From Nostoc commune NIES-4072 (GTDB lineage: Bacteria > Cyanobacteriota > Cyanobacteriia > Cyanobacteriales > Nostocaceae), in the NCBI RefSeq assembly GCF_003113895.1, contig NZ_BDUD01000001.1, positions 3,076,756 to 3,140,755 on the forward strand: 64,000 nucleotides of DNA. Reading direction: 5' to 3'. The translations under genes were made by a program, and so were the position numbers. This document shows, in pieces, positions 35,008 through 45,400 of this stretch (positions are counted from its first letter, which is position 1; each line of letters starts with the position of its first letter). The notes under the pieces were generated by a model. It was not told the origin of the DNA. It did not search any database and worked only from the letters and a program-made list of their open reading frames with translations.

Positions 35008-36965
35008 TCGCGCAATTTTGCCGCCTCTTCAAATTCCAGTTTCTTCGCTGCTTCTTTCATCTGCGCTTCCAACAGAGTAATCAACCCTGGAATCTGTTCT
35101 AATGGCAGTTCATCTATATGTTCATCTACAACTTTCAATTCAGTTGCATTCAACCGCCGAGATACATCTAAAAAAGCCAAAATCGCATTACTTGATTTTT
35201 TGACAATTGGTTGTGGTGTAATCCCATGCAGTCGATTATGTGCAGTTTGAATACCACGCCGTCTATCTGTTTCATCAATAGCTTTAATCATGCTCCCTGT
35301 CAGATTATCGGCATATAAAATCGCCTGTCCCTGAATGTGACGCGCGGCTCTACCAATAGTTTGAATTAAGGAGCGCTCGGTTCGCAGGAAACCTTCTTTA
35401 TCCGCATCCATAATTGCTACTAAGGAAACTTCAGGTAAATCCAAGCCTTCCCGCAGCAAATTCACACCAACTAATACATCAAATTTCCCCTCGCGCAAGT
35501 TCTGCAAAATTTCAATGCGCTCAATAGAAGTAATTTCGGAATGTAAATACCTTACCCTTATCCCGTGGTCTTGCAAATATTCGGTTAAATCTTCCGCCAT
35601 GCGCTTAGTTAATGTAGTAATTAACACTCGTTCATGGCGATCGGCTCTATCTTTAATTTCTCCTAATAAATCATCAATTTGTCCTTCTGTGGGACGCACA
35701 GAAATTTCTGGATCAACCACTCCAGTTGGTCGAATCACTTGCTCAACTACATGATCTTCAGAAACTTCTAATTCCCAATTTCCGGGAGTTGCTGAAACAA
35801 AAACACACTGATTTACCTTTTCCCAGAATTCCTCGGCTTTCAAAGGACGGTTATCAGCAGCGCTAGGAAGCCGAAATCCATGTTCAATTAAAACTTTTTT
35901 TCTAGCTTGATCGCCGTTATACATGCCGCGAATTTGTGGTACTGTAACGTGAGATTCATCTATAACTAGTAGCCAATCTTTGGGGAAATAATCAATTAAA
36001 CATTCTGGTGCTTCTCCAGCTTGTCTTCCTGCTAAGTGACGGGAATAATTCTCAACGCCGTTGCAGTAACCCACTTCGCGCAGCATTTCTAGGTCATAGC
36101 GTGTACGCTGATCTATGCGTTGCGCTTCTAATAGTTTCCCAGCTTGTTCTAAGTCTAATTTTTGCTGTTTTAATTCTGCTGCAATGTCATTACAAGCTAC
36201 TTCTAACCGTTCTTCTGGGGTGACGAAGTGGCGTGCAGGGTAGACATTCACTGCTTCCAAACTCTTGAGAATTTCACCTGTCACCGGGTCAATATAGCGA
36301 ATCGCGTCAATTTCATCACCAAAGAATTCCACACGAATAATCCGGTCTTCATAAGCTGGGCCAATTTCTAAAACATCACCACGGACGCGAAACTTTCCCC
36401 GACCCATTTCTATGTCGTTGCGGCTATATTGAACATTTGCCAAATCCCGTAAAATTTGGCGTTGATTTACTTCCATACCTATCTGAAGAGGGATGGCAGC
36501 TTTCAGATATTCTGCTGGCATTCCCAAACCATAGATACAACTGATGGAAGCAACGACAATGACATCACGGCGTTCAAAAAGCGATCGCGTCGCTGAATGC
36601 CGCAACATATCTATTTCATCATTAATTGCTGCCGTTTTTTCAATATAAGTATCGGTAACGGGAATATACGCTTCTGGCTGATAATAATCGTAGTAGCTGA
36701 CAAAATACTCAACTGCGTTGTTGGGAAAGAAATCTCGCAACTCGTTACAAAGCTGGGCAGCAAGGGTTTTATTATGCGCCAGAACTAAAGTAGGCTTGCC
36801 AATTTTCTCAATAACTGCTGCTACCGAAAATGTCTTACCAGTTCCAGTGGCTCCGAGTAAAGTTTGGTAACGATTACCCGCTTGGATACTAGCAGAAAGT
36901 TTAGCGATCGCTTGTGGTTGATCGCCTGTGGGACTAAAGGGAGCTTGAAGACAAAATTCTGTCAT
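34968..36965 (-). CDS. uvrB: excinuclease ABC subunit B
   Basis: The damage-verifying helicase-like subunit of nucleotide excision repair. The protein has 665 residues, the normal length. It shows Walker [15 protein letters not shown] near residues 38-45, the beta-hairpin [12 protein letters not shown] that probes DNA strands, VIDESHVT (motif II), [37 protein letters not shown], and a C-terminal UVR domain ([20 protein letters not shown] then [13 protein letters not shown]) that binds UvrC. Its last 40 bp are repeated in direct orientation at 34194, 33510 and 32126, and partly at 31010. Confidence 0.98.
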   Translation of the reverse strand: MTEFCLQAPFSPTGDQPQAIAKLSASIQAGNRYQTLLGATGTGKTFSVAAVIEKIGKPTLVLAHNKTLAAQLCNELRDFFPNNAVEYFVSYYDYYQPEAYIPVTDTYIEKTAAINDEIDMLRHSATRSLFERRDVIVVASISCIYGLGMPAEYLKAAIPLQIGMEVNQRQILRDLANVQYSRNDIEMGRGKFRVRGDVLEIGPAYEDRIIRVEFFGDEIDAIRYIDPVTGEILKSLEAVNVYPARHFVTPEERLEVACNDIAAELKQQKLDLEQAGKLLEAQRIDQRTRYDLEMLREVGYCNGVENYSRHLAGRQAGEAPECLIDYFPKDWLLVIDESHVTVPQIRGMYNGDQARKKVLIEHGFRLPSAADNRPLKAEEFWEKVNQCVFVSATPGNWELEVSEDHVVEQVIRPTGVVDPEISVRPTEGQIDDLLGEIKDRADRHERVLITTLTKRMAEDLTEYLQDHGIRVRYLHSEITSIERIEILQNLREGKFDVLVGVNLLREGLDLPEVSLVAIMDADKEGFLRTERSLIQTIGRAARHIQGQAILYADNLTGSMIKAIDETDRRRGIQTAHNRLHGITPQPIVKKSSNAILAFLDVSRRLNATELKVVDEHIDELPLEQIPGLITLLEAQMKEAAKKLEFEEAAKLRDRIKHLRDKMLGR

Positions 36966-37219
36966 ACAGTTTTGCTGTTAATACCCTATCTCATGGTGAC
37001 AATTCCGCCCTGTATCCATTGTAGCTGGGTTATTAGAGCAAATAAATAGTAATGATTCTTTACAAAAATTATTTATTTAAGTTTCCTTATGTATCAGTTT
37101 TAAAGATTCTTATATCTATATGAGGTTTTTTAAGGTTAAACTCTAAAAGTATATAGGAAAAAATTTCATCTTTCCTTAATTATTGTAAAATTCAATTAAC
37201 AAACCAGAGGTCTTCGTTT

Positions 37220-37684
37220 ATGGCTATTAGCAGCGCTGGCAAAGCAATCAGTTCTCGGCAAAACAATGCCAAGTCTTCAGGGGAAGCTATAGAGGAAGTT
37301 GGAAATCAACAAGACCAGAGCTTGAATGCTGATAAAGTCGATGAAGTTAATGAACTGCCAGTGGGAGCTACTGGGACACTCGCCATTTCTGGAATTCGTC
37401 CTATAGGAGCTAGCGACTTAGAAGTTGCTGAACACCTCTCAATTGCTGGGGTGCGTCCCGTTAGCACCAGTAGCTTGGAAGTAGTTGAAACCTATAACTC
37501 AATGGGTATTCGTCCAATTGGTGCTAATACATTCCAAGTTGTTGAAAGTATCAATCTCTCTGGGGTTCGTCCAATTGGCTCAAGTTTATTGGTAATTGAT
37601 GAAAGCTATTCTACCTTTGGTAATCGTCCAATAGCATCAAATGAGATTGACAATTCTGAAAACCTGATGGGTTTTCTAGATTAG
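37220..37684 (+). CDS. protein of five 19-residue GIRPIG repeats
   Basis: A 154-residue protein that I do not recognise. After a polar, glutamate/asparagine-rich N-terminal ~57 residues come five tandem 19-residue repeats at about 58-152. Each begins G(I/V/N)RP(I/V) and has a hydrophobic/acidic second half (GIRPIGASDLEVAEHLSIA, GVRPVSTSSLEVVETYNSM and so on). Alternating hydrophobic positions suggest a repeating beta structure. It has no signal peptide and no cysteine. An AGAGGT ribosome site and a good terminator show a single-gene unit. Confidence 0.75.
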   Translation: MAISSAGKAISSRQNNAKSSGEAIEEVGNQQDQSLNADKVDEVNELPVGATGTLAISGIRPIGASDLEVAEHLSIAGVRPVSTSSLEVVETYNSMGIRPIGANTFQVVESINLSGVRPIGSSLLVIDESYSTFGNRPIASNEIDNSENLMGFLD

Positions 37685-37711
37685 ACAAATAAAATATTCC
37701 CATAACTTTAT

Positions 37712-37744
37712 AAACCCAGTTTCTATAGGAAGCTGGGTTTTTAT
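37712..37744 (+). terminator. Rho-independent terminator
   Basis: AAACCCAGTTTC pairs with GGAAGCTGGGTTT around TATA, followed by TTATTT, 27 bp after the repeat-protein gene. Confidence 0.88.
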
Positions 37745-37774
37745 TTAAACAGTCAAAAATGGAGATTACCATAT

Positions 37775-37887
37775 CAATACTGCTCGGTTTTTGGATTTTT
37801 AACTCGGAATTTGGTTTGGGGAAAAGGTTAAAAATTTTTTCTTTCCCCTTTCCCCTTTCCCTTTTCCCCAAAACCCGACAAGTATTG
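37775..37887. mobile_element. MITE family B, copy 2
   Basis: A 113-bp element with the terminal inverted repeats CAATACT and AGTATTG and an exact 10-bp target duplication ATTACCATAT (37765-37774 and 37888-37897). The inside matches copy 1 (20621): TTTTTAACTCGG, GGGGAAAAGGTT, a pyrimidine tract and CCCCAAAACCCGACA. Non-coding. Confidence 0.92.
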
Positions 37888-37897
37888 ATTACCATAT

Positions 37898-38156
37898 TTG
37901 CACTTGTTCTATGTCTTTTAGCATAGGTAATTCAGCCGTTCTTTGCTTTAGTTGAGATTCAAACAATAGCCAGGATGCTTACTCTAACTACTTTTCTTAA
38001 TTTTTCATTCTTAATTTCTAATTTTTAATTGTTTAATATGTCTTGTGGTGGAAGGCTTCAGCAAAAACTTTAAGTTAGTGTGTAAAAGTAATAACAAAAC
38101 ATTTCAAAGCTGTAAACAAACTTTGAAATAAATTTTTGATTAAATAGGAGTACAAA
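37898..38156. other. upstream region of the CsbD gene
   Basis: With the MITE this makes a 470-bp gene-free stretch. Nothing recognisable except AT-rich sequence and, at the right end, AGGAG seven bases before the csbD-like ATG. Confidence 0.4.
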
Positions 38157-38339
38157 ATGAGCATAGAAGATCGCGCAAAAGCAGCCGCTAAAAATGTTGA
38201 AGGTAAAGCCCAAGAAGCTTTAGGAAATGTCACTGGAGATCCAGAAGATAAAGCTAAAGGTAAAGCAAAGCAAGCTGAGAGTGAAGTACGTCACGGTATC
38301 GAAGACGTGAAAGATAATGTCAAGAAAAATATTGACTAA
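38157..38339 (+). CDS. CsbD-family stress protein
   Basis: A 60-residue, highly charged helical protein typical of the CsbD/YjbJ family: MSIEDRAKAAAKNVEGKAQE, GNVTGDPEDKAKGKAKQAES and DVKDNVKKNID. Such proteins are induced by general stress; the biochemical role is unknown. A strong AGGAG ribosome site is present. The two following genes (lipoprotein, 39205 gene) have similarly strong ribosome sites but separate spacers. Confidence 0.9.
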   Translation: MSIEDRAKAAAKNVEGKAQEALGNVTGDPEDKAKGKAKQAESEVRHGIEDVKDNVKKNID

Positions 38340-38651
38340 TAAATAATCCAAGTTTTTAGCAGAAATAGGAATATAAATGGGGTGGATTCCATTTTTGCAA
38401 AAAAGCATGGAGGATTGAAAATTCAAGTCTATATTTCTTTATCCTCCTCTTAGCAAACGTGGAAAGTAAAAGAAATAGCTTGATTTGCAGAATTTCTTGT
38501 AGAGGCGTAATTTATTACGTCTCTACATTAAAAAAATGTTTGACAAATTAAAGGAATAACCTCTATATATTCCAAGTTTATAAATACAATTATTTTGAAT
38601 ATAAAACCTATTCTATCTGTTGTTTAAAGTGTTTTTTCAGGAGGTAAAAAA
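38340..38651. other. intergenic with a GTAGAG palindrome (38499-38526)
   Basis: 312 bp without a gene. GTAGAGGCGTAA and TTACGTCTCTAC form a 28-bp palindrome around TTTA, one of the GTAGAG family. It could shape the 3' end of the csbD transcript. Confidence 0.6.
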
Positions 38652-39098
38652 ATGATTTTGCTTCAGCAAGGTCGCAAAATATTGGCGACTTTCTTTTTAA
38701 TCGGAGTACTGATGATAACTACCGCCTGTGGTGGTGGTACAAGTACAATGTCACGGGTTGATCGTTCAACTACTCCTTCAGCAATTGGGCGAGATGTAAC
38801 TTATGCAGAGTTAGAACGAGGCAATACCCCAGGAGGGCAAACCTTTGGTAACTGGGTTGTACAAGCATCTCAAGGATTAGTTCAGGACGCTTTTGTTCGT
38901 GATAACAACAAACTGGGTGTTGTAATTTCCCCTAAAGTTCGTCCGAACGAAGTACGACCATTAGCAAAATCTTTAGTTCAAGGTTTCCATAAAAACTTCC
39001 CAAAACAAGACTTGAAGGTTTTGATTTACGCACCTGATAAGCAATTGATTTTGACTACTGAATATGACACTCAAACTAATCAAGTCAAGTATACCTAA
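38652..39098 (+). CDS. putative lipoprotein
   Basis: A 148-residue protein with an N-terminal signal (KILATFFLIGVLMITTACGG) in which the cysteine of TTAC would be lipidated. The mature part reads GQTFGNWVVQASQGLVQDAF, VVISPKVRPNEVRPLAKSLV and LKVLIYAPDKQLILTTEYDT, an alpha/beta domain I do not recognise. It is preceded by AGGAGG. Probably attached to the plasma or thylakoid membrane; function unknown. Confidence 0.75.
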   Translation: MILLQQGRKILATFFLIGVLMITTACGGGTSTMSRVDRSTTPSAIGRDVTYAELERGNTPGGQTFGNWVVQASQGLVQDAFVRDNNKLGVVISPKVRPNEVRPLAKSLVQGFHKNFPKQDLKVLIYAPDKQLILTTEYDTQTNQVKYT

Positions 39099-39204
39099 TT
39101 GCTGTATTAGCAATAGAAACTTGAAGATAGTTTGATGAATTTGGAATTAAGGCTTGGAAATATTAGCCATCCAAAGAGTTTAATAAAAAAAGGAGATTAT
39201 AAAA

Positions 39205-39726
39205 GTGGCAACCAGCGAAGATTACAAACGTCAAATAATGAAAGATTTGGCTAAAGGTGATGTTGAATCTCTGGATGATACTACAGCTGAATCAACTGCG
39301 GAATATCAAAATTTTGATGATTTTGCTCAACGGACAACACCAGATCAACGTCGGCACTTATTTGGTAAATCTTTACATCCAGATCACATTCCAACCAGCC
39401 AAATGGAGCCAGAATTACAACAGGCGATCGCACAAATTAAACCCAATGAACGGGATGATGTAGCAAGAGCCTTTTTCAAACACTTGAAGGAAAGAAAATT
39501 AGACGAGAAGCATCTAGAGCAACAGTTGGGGCTTTCTACACACCACCCCAGCCGCATGAATGCTGATGATGTTAGCAAATTAGCGTCTTTTGTATATCAT
39601 AACCACCCCGACATTTTCCGCGAAGTGCTAGCGGAACAACCAGGGATTATCAAATTTCTCAGTAATCCTGTAGTAGCAGGCATTCTCGGAATTGCGGCCG
39701 CTAAGTGGTTGGGTAGTCGCAAGTAA
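39205..39726 (+). CDS. conserved hypothetical protein
   Basis: A 173-residue protein from a GTG preceded by AGGAG. It is mainly helical and charged: MATSEDYKRQIMKDLAKGDV, ELQQAIAQIKPNERDDVARA, FFKHLKERKLDEKHLEQQLG. It ends in a glycine/alanine-rich hydrophobic segment (NPVVAGILGIAAAKWLGSRK) that could insert in a membrane. Family not recognised; the proximity to csbD and the lipoprotein on the same strand suggests a stress-related cluster, which is inference. Confidence 0.65.
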   Translation: MATSEDYKRQIMKDLAKGDVESLDDTTAESTAEYQNFDDFAQRTTPDQRRHLFGKSLHPDHIPTSQMEPELQQAIAQIKPNERDDVARAFFKHLKERKLDEKHLEQQLGLSTHHPSRMNADDVSKLASFVYHNHPDIFREVLAEQPGIIKFLSNPVVAGILGIAAAKWLGSRK

Positions 39727-39741
39727 CTTCTGACATTTTAA

Positions 39742-39834
39742 TAGGACTTACGCAAAAATTGCTAAAAAGCTTAATTTCTCGAACCGCCAAGACGCCAAGA
39801 GCGCCGAGAATTCGTAGAGTGTGCGTAAGTCCTA
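39742..39834. mobile_element. MITE family A, copy 4
   Basis: Same ends and TA on both sides, in the same orientation as the 31423 copy and almost identical to it. It inserted 16 bp after the stop of the upstream gene. Confidence 0.92.
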
Positions 39835-40078
39835 TTTAAGTTTGGAGGATGGTAAGAGATTAGGTGGGTAATAACCCACCTTTATTTTTTGCGTATTAAA
39901 ATGAGCCAGATGAGCGATCGCTTAATGGCAATATCTACGATGCCCTTAGCTGCGGCAACTTTGCCCTAAAGATCATTTCAAATATCAAAAAATTGTAGTA
40001 ATATACCACAGGCATTAACTATCTTTAGCTACATCTGATTGTTAAGGCTGTTAAATTTACAATCAATGAGAATATACC
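39835..40078. other. intergenic, no gene seen
   Basis: Upstream region of the phosphatase gene. A small inverted repeat (GGTGGGT and ACCCACC, near 39861-39880) may be a terminator. Confidence 0.4.
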
Positions 40079-40717
40079 GTGAGCCTAACTCTTTATTTCC
40101 TCCGTCACGGACAAACAGAATGCAGCCGCAATAATTCCTTTTGCGGTTCTTTAGACTCAGAACTTACCCCAGAAGGGTTGCTTATGGCCAAGGCTTTTGC
40201 TGACGCATATACTTCTAAGGATTGGACAGCTATATTTTGTAGTCCCATGCGGCGAACTGTATTGACAGCAAAACCTTTATGTGAAGCAATAAAGATAGAA
40301 CCACAACTTAGAGATGGTTTAAAAGAAATCAACTATGGTAAGTGGGAAGGAAGAACGCCAGAAGTAATTAGCCGTGAATATCACGATGATTATATTCGCT
40401 GGTCAGCAGATCCGGCTTGGAATGCTCCAACTGGTGGAGAAATGGCTGTCACAATTGCTTCTCGCGCCTTGCAGGTAATTGAAGAAATTAAACAAAATTA
40501 CACTAGTGGAAATGTTTTAGTTGTTTCACACAAGGCAACTATCAGAATTCTTCTGTGTAGTTTTTTGGGGATTGACGTGGGACGCTTCCGTTTTCGTTTG
40601 GGATGCCCTGTGGCTTCGGTCAGTATTGTAGAATTTTCTTCACATGGGCCGCTGGTAAAGGTTTTGGCACAACGTAGTCATTTGGATGAACATTTGCTAA
40701 ATTTACCGGGAACGTGA
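40079..40717 (+). CDS. histidine phosphatase family protein
   Basis: A 212-residue enzyme of the phosphoglycerate mutase-like superfamily from a GTG start. The N-terminal LRHGQTECSRNNSFCG contains the phospho-histidine RHG, then FCSPMRRTVLTAKPLC, and VLVVSHKATIRILLCSFLGI holds the second catalytic His. These are all core residues. The substrate cannot be told; the family includes phosphatases and mutases of sugar phosphates, and alpha-ribazole phosphatase. Confidence 0.88.
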   Translation: MSLTLYFLRHGQTECSRNNSFCGSLDSELTPEGLLMAKAFADAYTSKDWTAIFCSPMRRTVLTAKPLCEAIKIEPQLRDGLKEINYGKWEGRTPEVISREYHDDYIRWSADPAWNAPTGGEMAVTIASRALQVIEEIKQNYTSGNVLVVSHKATIRILLCSFLGIDVGRFRFRLGCPVASVSIVEFSSHGPLVKVLAQRSHLDEHLLNLPGT

Positions 40718-40743
40718 GAGAAATTAGGAGTTATTATTTTACC

Positions 40744-41181
40744 TTACTCTACCCCACTATTTGGCTCAGTGTATTTGCAATAAACATTGATTCCAATTTT
40801 TAAAATATATAACACGACAATTGTGGCGATCGCACCATCAATAGGTATGCCATGTACTGCTGCAACGGCAACCAGGGAGCCAATGATACTATTGAGCAGA
40901 GAAGAACTACCAGGGTTATTAGTGTATTCTTTGATTTTGCCCCGTAAACCATCATCACCACAGATTTCCGCGCGGATTTCGTCGAGGGTGAGTTGTAAGA
41001 GAGATTTTTTGCCCCTACTATAATCTGTTTTGCCGACTTTCTCTTGCCAGAGTGCATCAAAACTAGCTTCTAGATTGCCGTTGTGTTGTTGCAGGGTAGT
41101 AAGTGCATGTTGCGCTGGGGTGTCGTTTGGCAGAAGTTGCTGAAGTTCTTGGATTTCCACAAGGGTTAATTGGGCATTCAT
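40744..41181 (-). CDS. hypothetical protein with UBA-like start and one membrane helix
   Basis: A 145-residue protein. The N-terminal ~50 residues (LTLVEIQELQQLLPNDTPAQ, ALTTLQQHNGNLEASFDALW) look like a small three-helix domain of UBA type. The C-terminal segment (SIIGSLVAVAAVHGIPIDGA, IATIVVLYILKIGINVYC) is strongly hydrophobic. I do not recognise the family. It lies 19 bp downstream of the VapC-type toxin gene on the same strand and may share its transcript. Confidence 0.5.
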   Translation of the reverse strand: MNAQLTLVEIQELQQLLPNDTPAQHALTTLQQHNGNLEASFDALWQEKVGKTDYSRGKKSLLQLTLDEIRAEICGDDGLRGKIKEYTNNPGSSSLLNSIIGSLVAVAAVHGIPIDGAIATIVVLYILKIGINVYCKYTEPNSGVE

Positions 41182-41200
41182 ATATATTTGACTTAATTAT

Positions 41201-41620
41201 TTATGGAGTATTTGTTAGTTCCTGAATCAACTCTTCAGGTGTGATAATTCTGGGAGTAGCAACTGGAAAATCTCTAGGATTGCGAGTAATAATAGCATCT
41301 AAGTGATTGAGTACCGCAGCGCTGTATTGAATAGCGTCTTCAAAATCTCTAAAGTTAAGGTTTAGTGCCATGTTGATTGCGGTACTGTCTACAGTAGCGA
41401 CACGGCAGAAGTTGACCAACTGCCTTAAATAAGTAAGTGTCCACTCTCGACCTCTTGCCCTACGAATAATGTAATACAAATCACTAAAAGTTGAGGCGGA
41501 AATATAACCTTCTACCTGTCCTTGCTCAACTAGCACCAACACTTCTTCGCTTGCCTCTAGGAAAGGTTCACGCTCAAGGGCATCATCTACAATGATGTTG
41601 GTGTCTAACAAGATTTTCAC
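41201..41620 (-). CDS. PIN-domain (VapC-like) toxin
   Basis: A 139-residue ribonuclease toxin. It starts KILLDTNIIVDDALEREPFL with the first catalytic Asp; SASTFSDLYYIIRRARG holds the central motif; LNFRDFEDAIQYSAAVLNHL contains the D.EDA acidic residues; and DAIITRNPRDFP the last Asp. All four are present, so it is likely active. It overlaps the antitoxin stop by four bases. Confidence 0.88.
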   Translation of the reverse strand: MKILLDTNIIVDDALEREPFLEASEEVLVLVEQGQVEGYISASTFSDLYYIIRRARGREWTLTYLRQLVNFCRVATVDSTAINMALNLNFRDFEDAIQYSAAVLNHLDAIITRNPRDFPVATPRIITPEELIQELTNTP

Positions 41621-41889
41621 AGATTATGTTTCTCTTTTAAAGCTTCCCATCTGGCTCGGTCTGGGTCAAAGTCTGGTGGTGTCGGTGGGGCATTTTCAAA
41701 TAAACCTTCAAATGCTTTTACTTTAGACTTTCTTCTCGGCTTTTCTGGCTGTGACTCAGTAGGAGTTTCCAAGGATGGAACTGGCTGCAAAATAATCACT
41801 TCCACTTTTCCAGGAGCAATATTTAGAGGTTCGTCAATAATTAAATGACCTGATTCGTCAATTGTGGCGTTCAGCTTGTAGGCTTGCAT
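41617..41889 (-). CDS. antitoxin of the PIN toxin
   Basis: A 90-residue protein from the ATG at 41889, chosen because GAGG lies 9 bases upstream; a further ATG at 41904 is weaker. MQAYKLNATIDESGHLIIDE and LNIAPGKVEVIILQPV form a small beta domain of AbrB-like type. The C-terminus FDPDRARWEALKEKHNL contacts the toxin in such pairs. A broken copy of this gene lies directly upstream. Confidence 0.8.
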   Translation of the reverse strand: MQAYKLNATIDESGHLIIDEPLNIAPGKVEVIILQPVPSLETPTESQPEKPRRKSKVKAFEGLFENAPPTPPDFDPDRARWEALKEKHNL

Positions 41890-41936
41890 ATTGCTTTTCC
41901 TCATCTATATATAATTAAATAATATTTCAGGCAATT

Positions 41937-42130
41937 TCACAGATTATGTTTCTCCTTTAAAGCTTCCCATCTGGCTTGGTCTGGGTCAAAATCAGAAGGC
42001 GTAGGTTGTGTTTTTTCAAACCAGCTTTGCAAAGCTTTAATTTTTGTTTGTCTCTTCGGCTTCTCTGGCTGTGACTCAAAGGATGGAACTGGCTGCAAAA
42101 TAGTACCTGAATCAACGATCGCAGTTATAA
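41937..42130 (-). pseudogene. truncated duplicate of the antitoxin gene
   Basis: The last ~55 codons (ILQPVPSFESQPEKPKRQTK, then FDPDQARWEALKEKHNL) match the neighbouring antitoxin. The N-terminal beta domain has been replaced by the 21-bp repeat array. The long frame (41937-42446) that continues through the repeats is a by-product of their multiple-of-three length, not a gene. There is no toxin copy beside it. Confidence 0.75.
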
Positions 42131-42153
42131 GTGAATGTCTTGTCGTCACCAAC

Positions 42154-42330
42154 ATTACAACATTAAGTCTTAACGCTATAACTTTAAGCCTTAACGCTAT
42201 AACATTAAGGCTTAATGCTATAACCTTAAGGCTTAACGTTACAACATTAAGGCTTAACGCTATAACCTTAAGGCTTAACGTTACAACATTAAGGCTTAAG
42301 GTTACGACATTAAGGCTTAAGGTTACAACT
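42154..42330. repeat. 21-bp tandem repeat, about 8 copies
   Basis: An array of a 21-bp unit such as TAACGCTATAACATTAAGGCT with substitutions between copies. Each unit carries short self-complementary parts (CTTAAGG/TTAAGCCTTAA). On the minus strand it translates to repeating VVTLSLN-type heptapeptides, but there is no sign that this is expressed. Confidence 0.9.
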
Positions 42331-42480
42331 TTTTGACAAAAGCTTATGCGATCGCTCTTTAGGGTAGTGCGCTCTGTGCGATCGCAAGTAATGCTTAAAT
42401 AAAACTTATGAATGATTTGACGTTGGTAATAAATCTTGCACTGCATCCTACGACTCTGTTTCTAGCCTATCTCGCGCTAC

Positions 42481-45400
42481 CTAAATTGCCTTGCGATACT
42501 CTCCACTGCACTCTTCACCCGTCACCTTGCGCCAAATGTCTTGAAACTGGCTTTCTTTTAATTGATGGAGCATACGCGCTAAACATTCGATATCTTCATA
42601 AATCCATTCTTCATTATGCCGATGCTTAATATCATTACCTAAGACTTGAATATAAAATTGTAAGGCATCAGCGTAATTATTCTGATGCTCCAAAGTTTTA
42701 CCATATTCTATGAGCGTTGCTGATATTTTATTTGAAATTTTCAGTTCTATTCTAATGTCGAGAGCTTTTTTGAAGTAGGCTATTGCCTCGTCAAAATTAC
42801 TTTTTAGTTTTGCAACTTCACCCAAAGCTTGGTACTCATCTGAAGCATTATACCAATCCTCTTGATCTTCATAAATTTGAAGAGCTTTATAGTAAAGTTG
42901 TTTCGCAAAATCTAGATTTAGTTGAAGCTTTGCTACCTCGCCTAACTCATGAAGAATAGCAGCAGTAAAATAATCATGTCCTAATTCTTCACAAATATGC
43001 AAAGCTTTCTGATAATTTAAAATTGCTTGTGTATAATCTCTTTGATATCGTGCTATTACACCCAGTTCTTGATAGATGCCTGCAAGCCTATACAAGTCTT
43101 GAGAATCCTGGTAAATGTGAAAAGCCTTTTGGTAATATTGAGATGCTAACTCAATATTACATTGTACTCTCGCTGCAACGCCAAGCTCATAATATACACC
43201 AGCAGCGTTGTAAAAATCACCAGCATCTTCAAAAATTTTTAGGGCGTTTTGGTAGTAGTGGAAAGCTCCATAAAAATCTTCATCTTCCCTTGCTGCTAGA
43301 CCTAAATTATAATTAGCAATAGCAATATCTTCATTCTTGGATGGGTCATTTAATGCAGTTAATTCATCTAAAATTTCTTGATGAATTATCCTAGATTTTT
43401 TAGGGTTTCCTAGTCGAACTGCTTCAGTAGCATCAATACCCCGTAAATATATCCAATATTCAAGGGCGCTTTGCCCTTTTGCTTTAGCTTGAGCCAAATT
43501 CATGCCAATATGACTAAATGCTCGTTGACGCAATGCCAGAAATTCAGCGAAACGACCTAGCTGATCATAAACCTGTCCCAAAGCTCTTAAAATTACCCGC
43601 GCTTCTTCCCAACATTGCAAGTGTTCTGCAATTCTTAGATTTTGCAACAAATTTGGCTCTTCAATTAGCAGAAATATAGTTGATCTCTCATCATTTTGAC
43701 GTGTTTGTGGATCAAAAGCTAAAGCATTCAATGCATAAAAAAGTAGTAATTTTTTTTCCAGTTCACTTATGGTAACTTCAGTATGGAATTGAGATAGACA
43801 TTGGCGTAGATACCAAGGTAGTGCAGGGTGAATTGTATAAACAGTTTCACCAAAATGTTCTAAGATTCCTACTTCTGCTGCTTCTTTAAAAATCCTTAGC
43901 CAGTCAGCTTTTTGTAAGTTGTCCCCAAATACAGCTTGATATGCTTGTCCAAAAGACTTTTTTAAATTGTTTGAAGAGAAGTTAGGAAGACATTCTGCAT
44001 TAACTCGCTCACAAAACAGTGCCAAAAATGGTAAATGCTGGCGTGTTTGTTCTGACAACTTGGCAAAGGAATAATCCAACGACACAGTAAGAGATTTTTC
44101 TCTCCCTTCTTCCTCTTGTCCTCTAAAAGTATCTAACCCCCGCCGCAACGCCTCAATTAACTGCACAGGTGTCTGCATCTTTAAATGCGGCAACACCACC
44201 CGCAAAGACAAGGGATGTCCTCCCAGCAATTTCAGCAACTCCAAATACTCTGCTGGCAGGTTCTTTCTCTCCACACCCACCGTTTGCAAAATCTTCGCGG
44301 CTAACTCTTGGGCATCCGCTTCAGACAACCCCCGCAAATTGATTAAACTATAACCACAATCTAGCCAAGGTTCTTCGCGGCGACTGGTAATTAATACCCA
44401 AGATTTACCACCCCGCAATTCTTTAAGAAACCGCTTCAGCTTATTTCTCTCTTCCCCACTCAATAATGGTTCATTCCCCGTAGGGAAACCATTGACAGGT
44501 TCAAAGTTATCCCAAATTAACAAACAAGGATGAGTTTGCAGATATTGTCGCACCACCGCCTCTTGCTGTTCTGGCATCATTTGGGAAAATTTCTCACCGC
44601 CTAACGCCCTGCCAATTTGGTTAATTACCTGACTCAACCCCGCACCCTGTTCAAAGGAGGTAAAGAAAATACCCCCAGTCCGTCCTTGAGTGTCATCCAA
44701 CCACCGGGCGAAACCTGCGGCTAACTCAGTTTTACCAACGCCGCCCATTCCCTGCACCAAAACCAGATGATTTTGCCGAAATGCTCTCTCTAAACGCAAA
44801 ATCTCATAATCCCGCCCAATAAAACCATAAGCACTTTCATCAGGTAAACCCACAGCCTTGCTGCTTTCTGGAGTGTTGTCTGTTTGCGCCATCAAATCGG
44901 CAAAACTGGGTGCTGTCTTTTTAGGAACAAAAGGCGTATAGGGTTCCTGCTGATACAACACCGGCACAAGCCAATCTTGTAAAGGTAAATTTCCTTTGGG
45001 ACTAGGGCGCATTTTGTCAATAGACATGGACTTACGCCCTGATGCAACAGCTGTAGCGATACACTCTCCCCTGACTAATTCCCCATACAACCGCCCAATA
45101 AAGTGTTCTGCACCTTTGGCGTAAACTGAATACGCCATTGCTACCACACCCTTAGCCCCCAGTTTCACCAACTGTCCCGCTACAGAAGAAAAGGCTTCTT
45201 CCCCAACTTGTCCAGACTTGCAAGCATTGAGTACAAAAATCGGTACGCGACAATCTGTTAAATATTGGGCAATTTCTCTAGCGCTGACAGCTTGTTCGTT
45301 CCCCTGTTCGTTCTCAAAGACTAAAACTCCCTGTGTTTCGCTGTCAAAATTCCCATGTCCATCAAAATGGACAATATGATAAAAACCCTTATTCGCTTGC

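Noticed and set aside
42154..42330. 21-bp repeats considered as CRISPR or as a coding heptapeptide protein
   Set aside because: Units are contiguous without spacers. The open frame results from a repeat length divisible by three, and there is no ribosome site for it.
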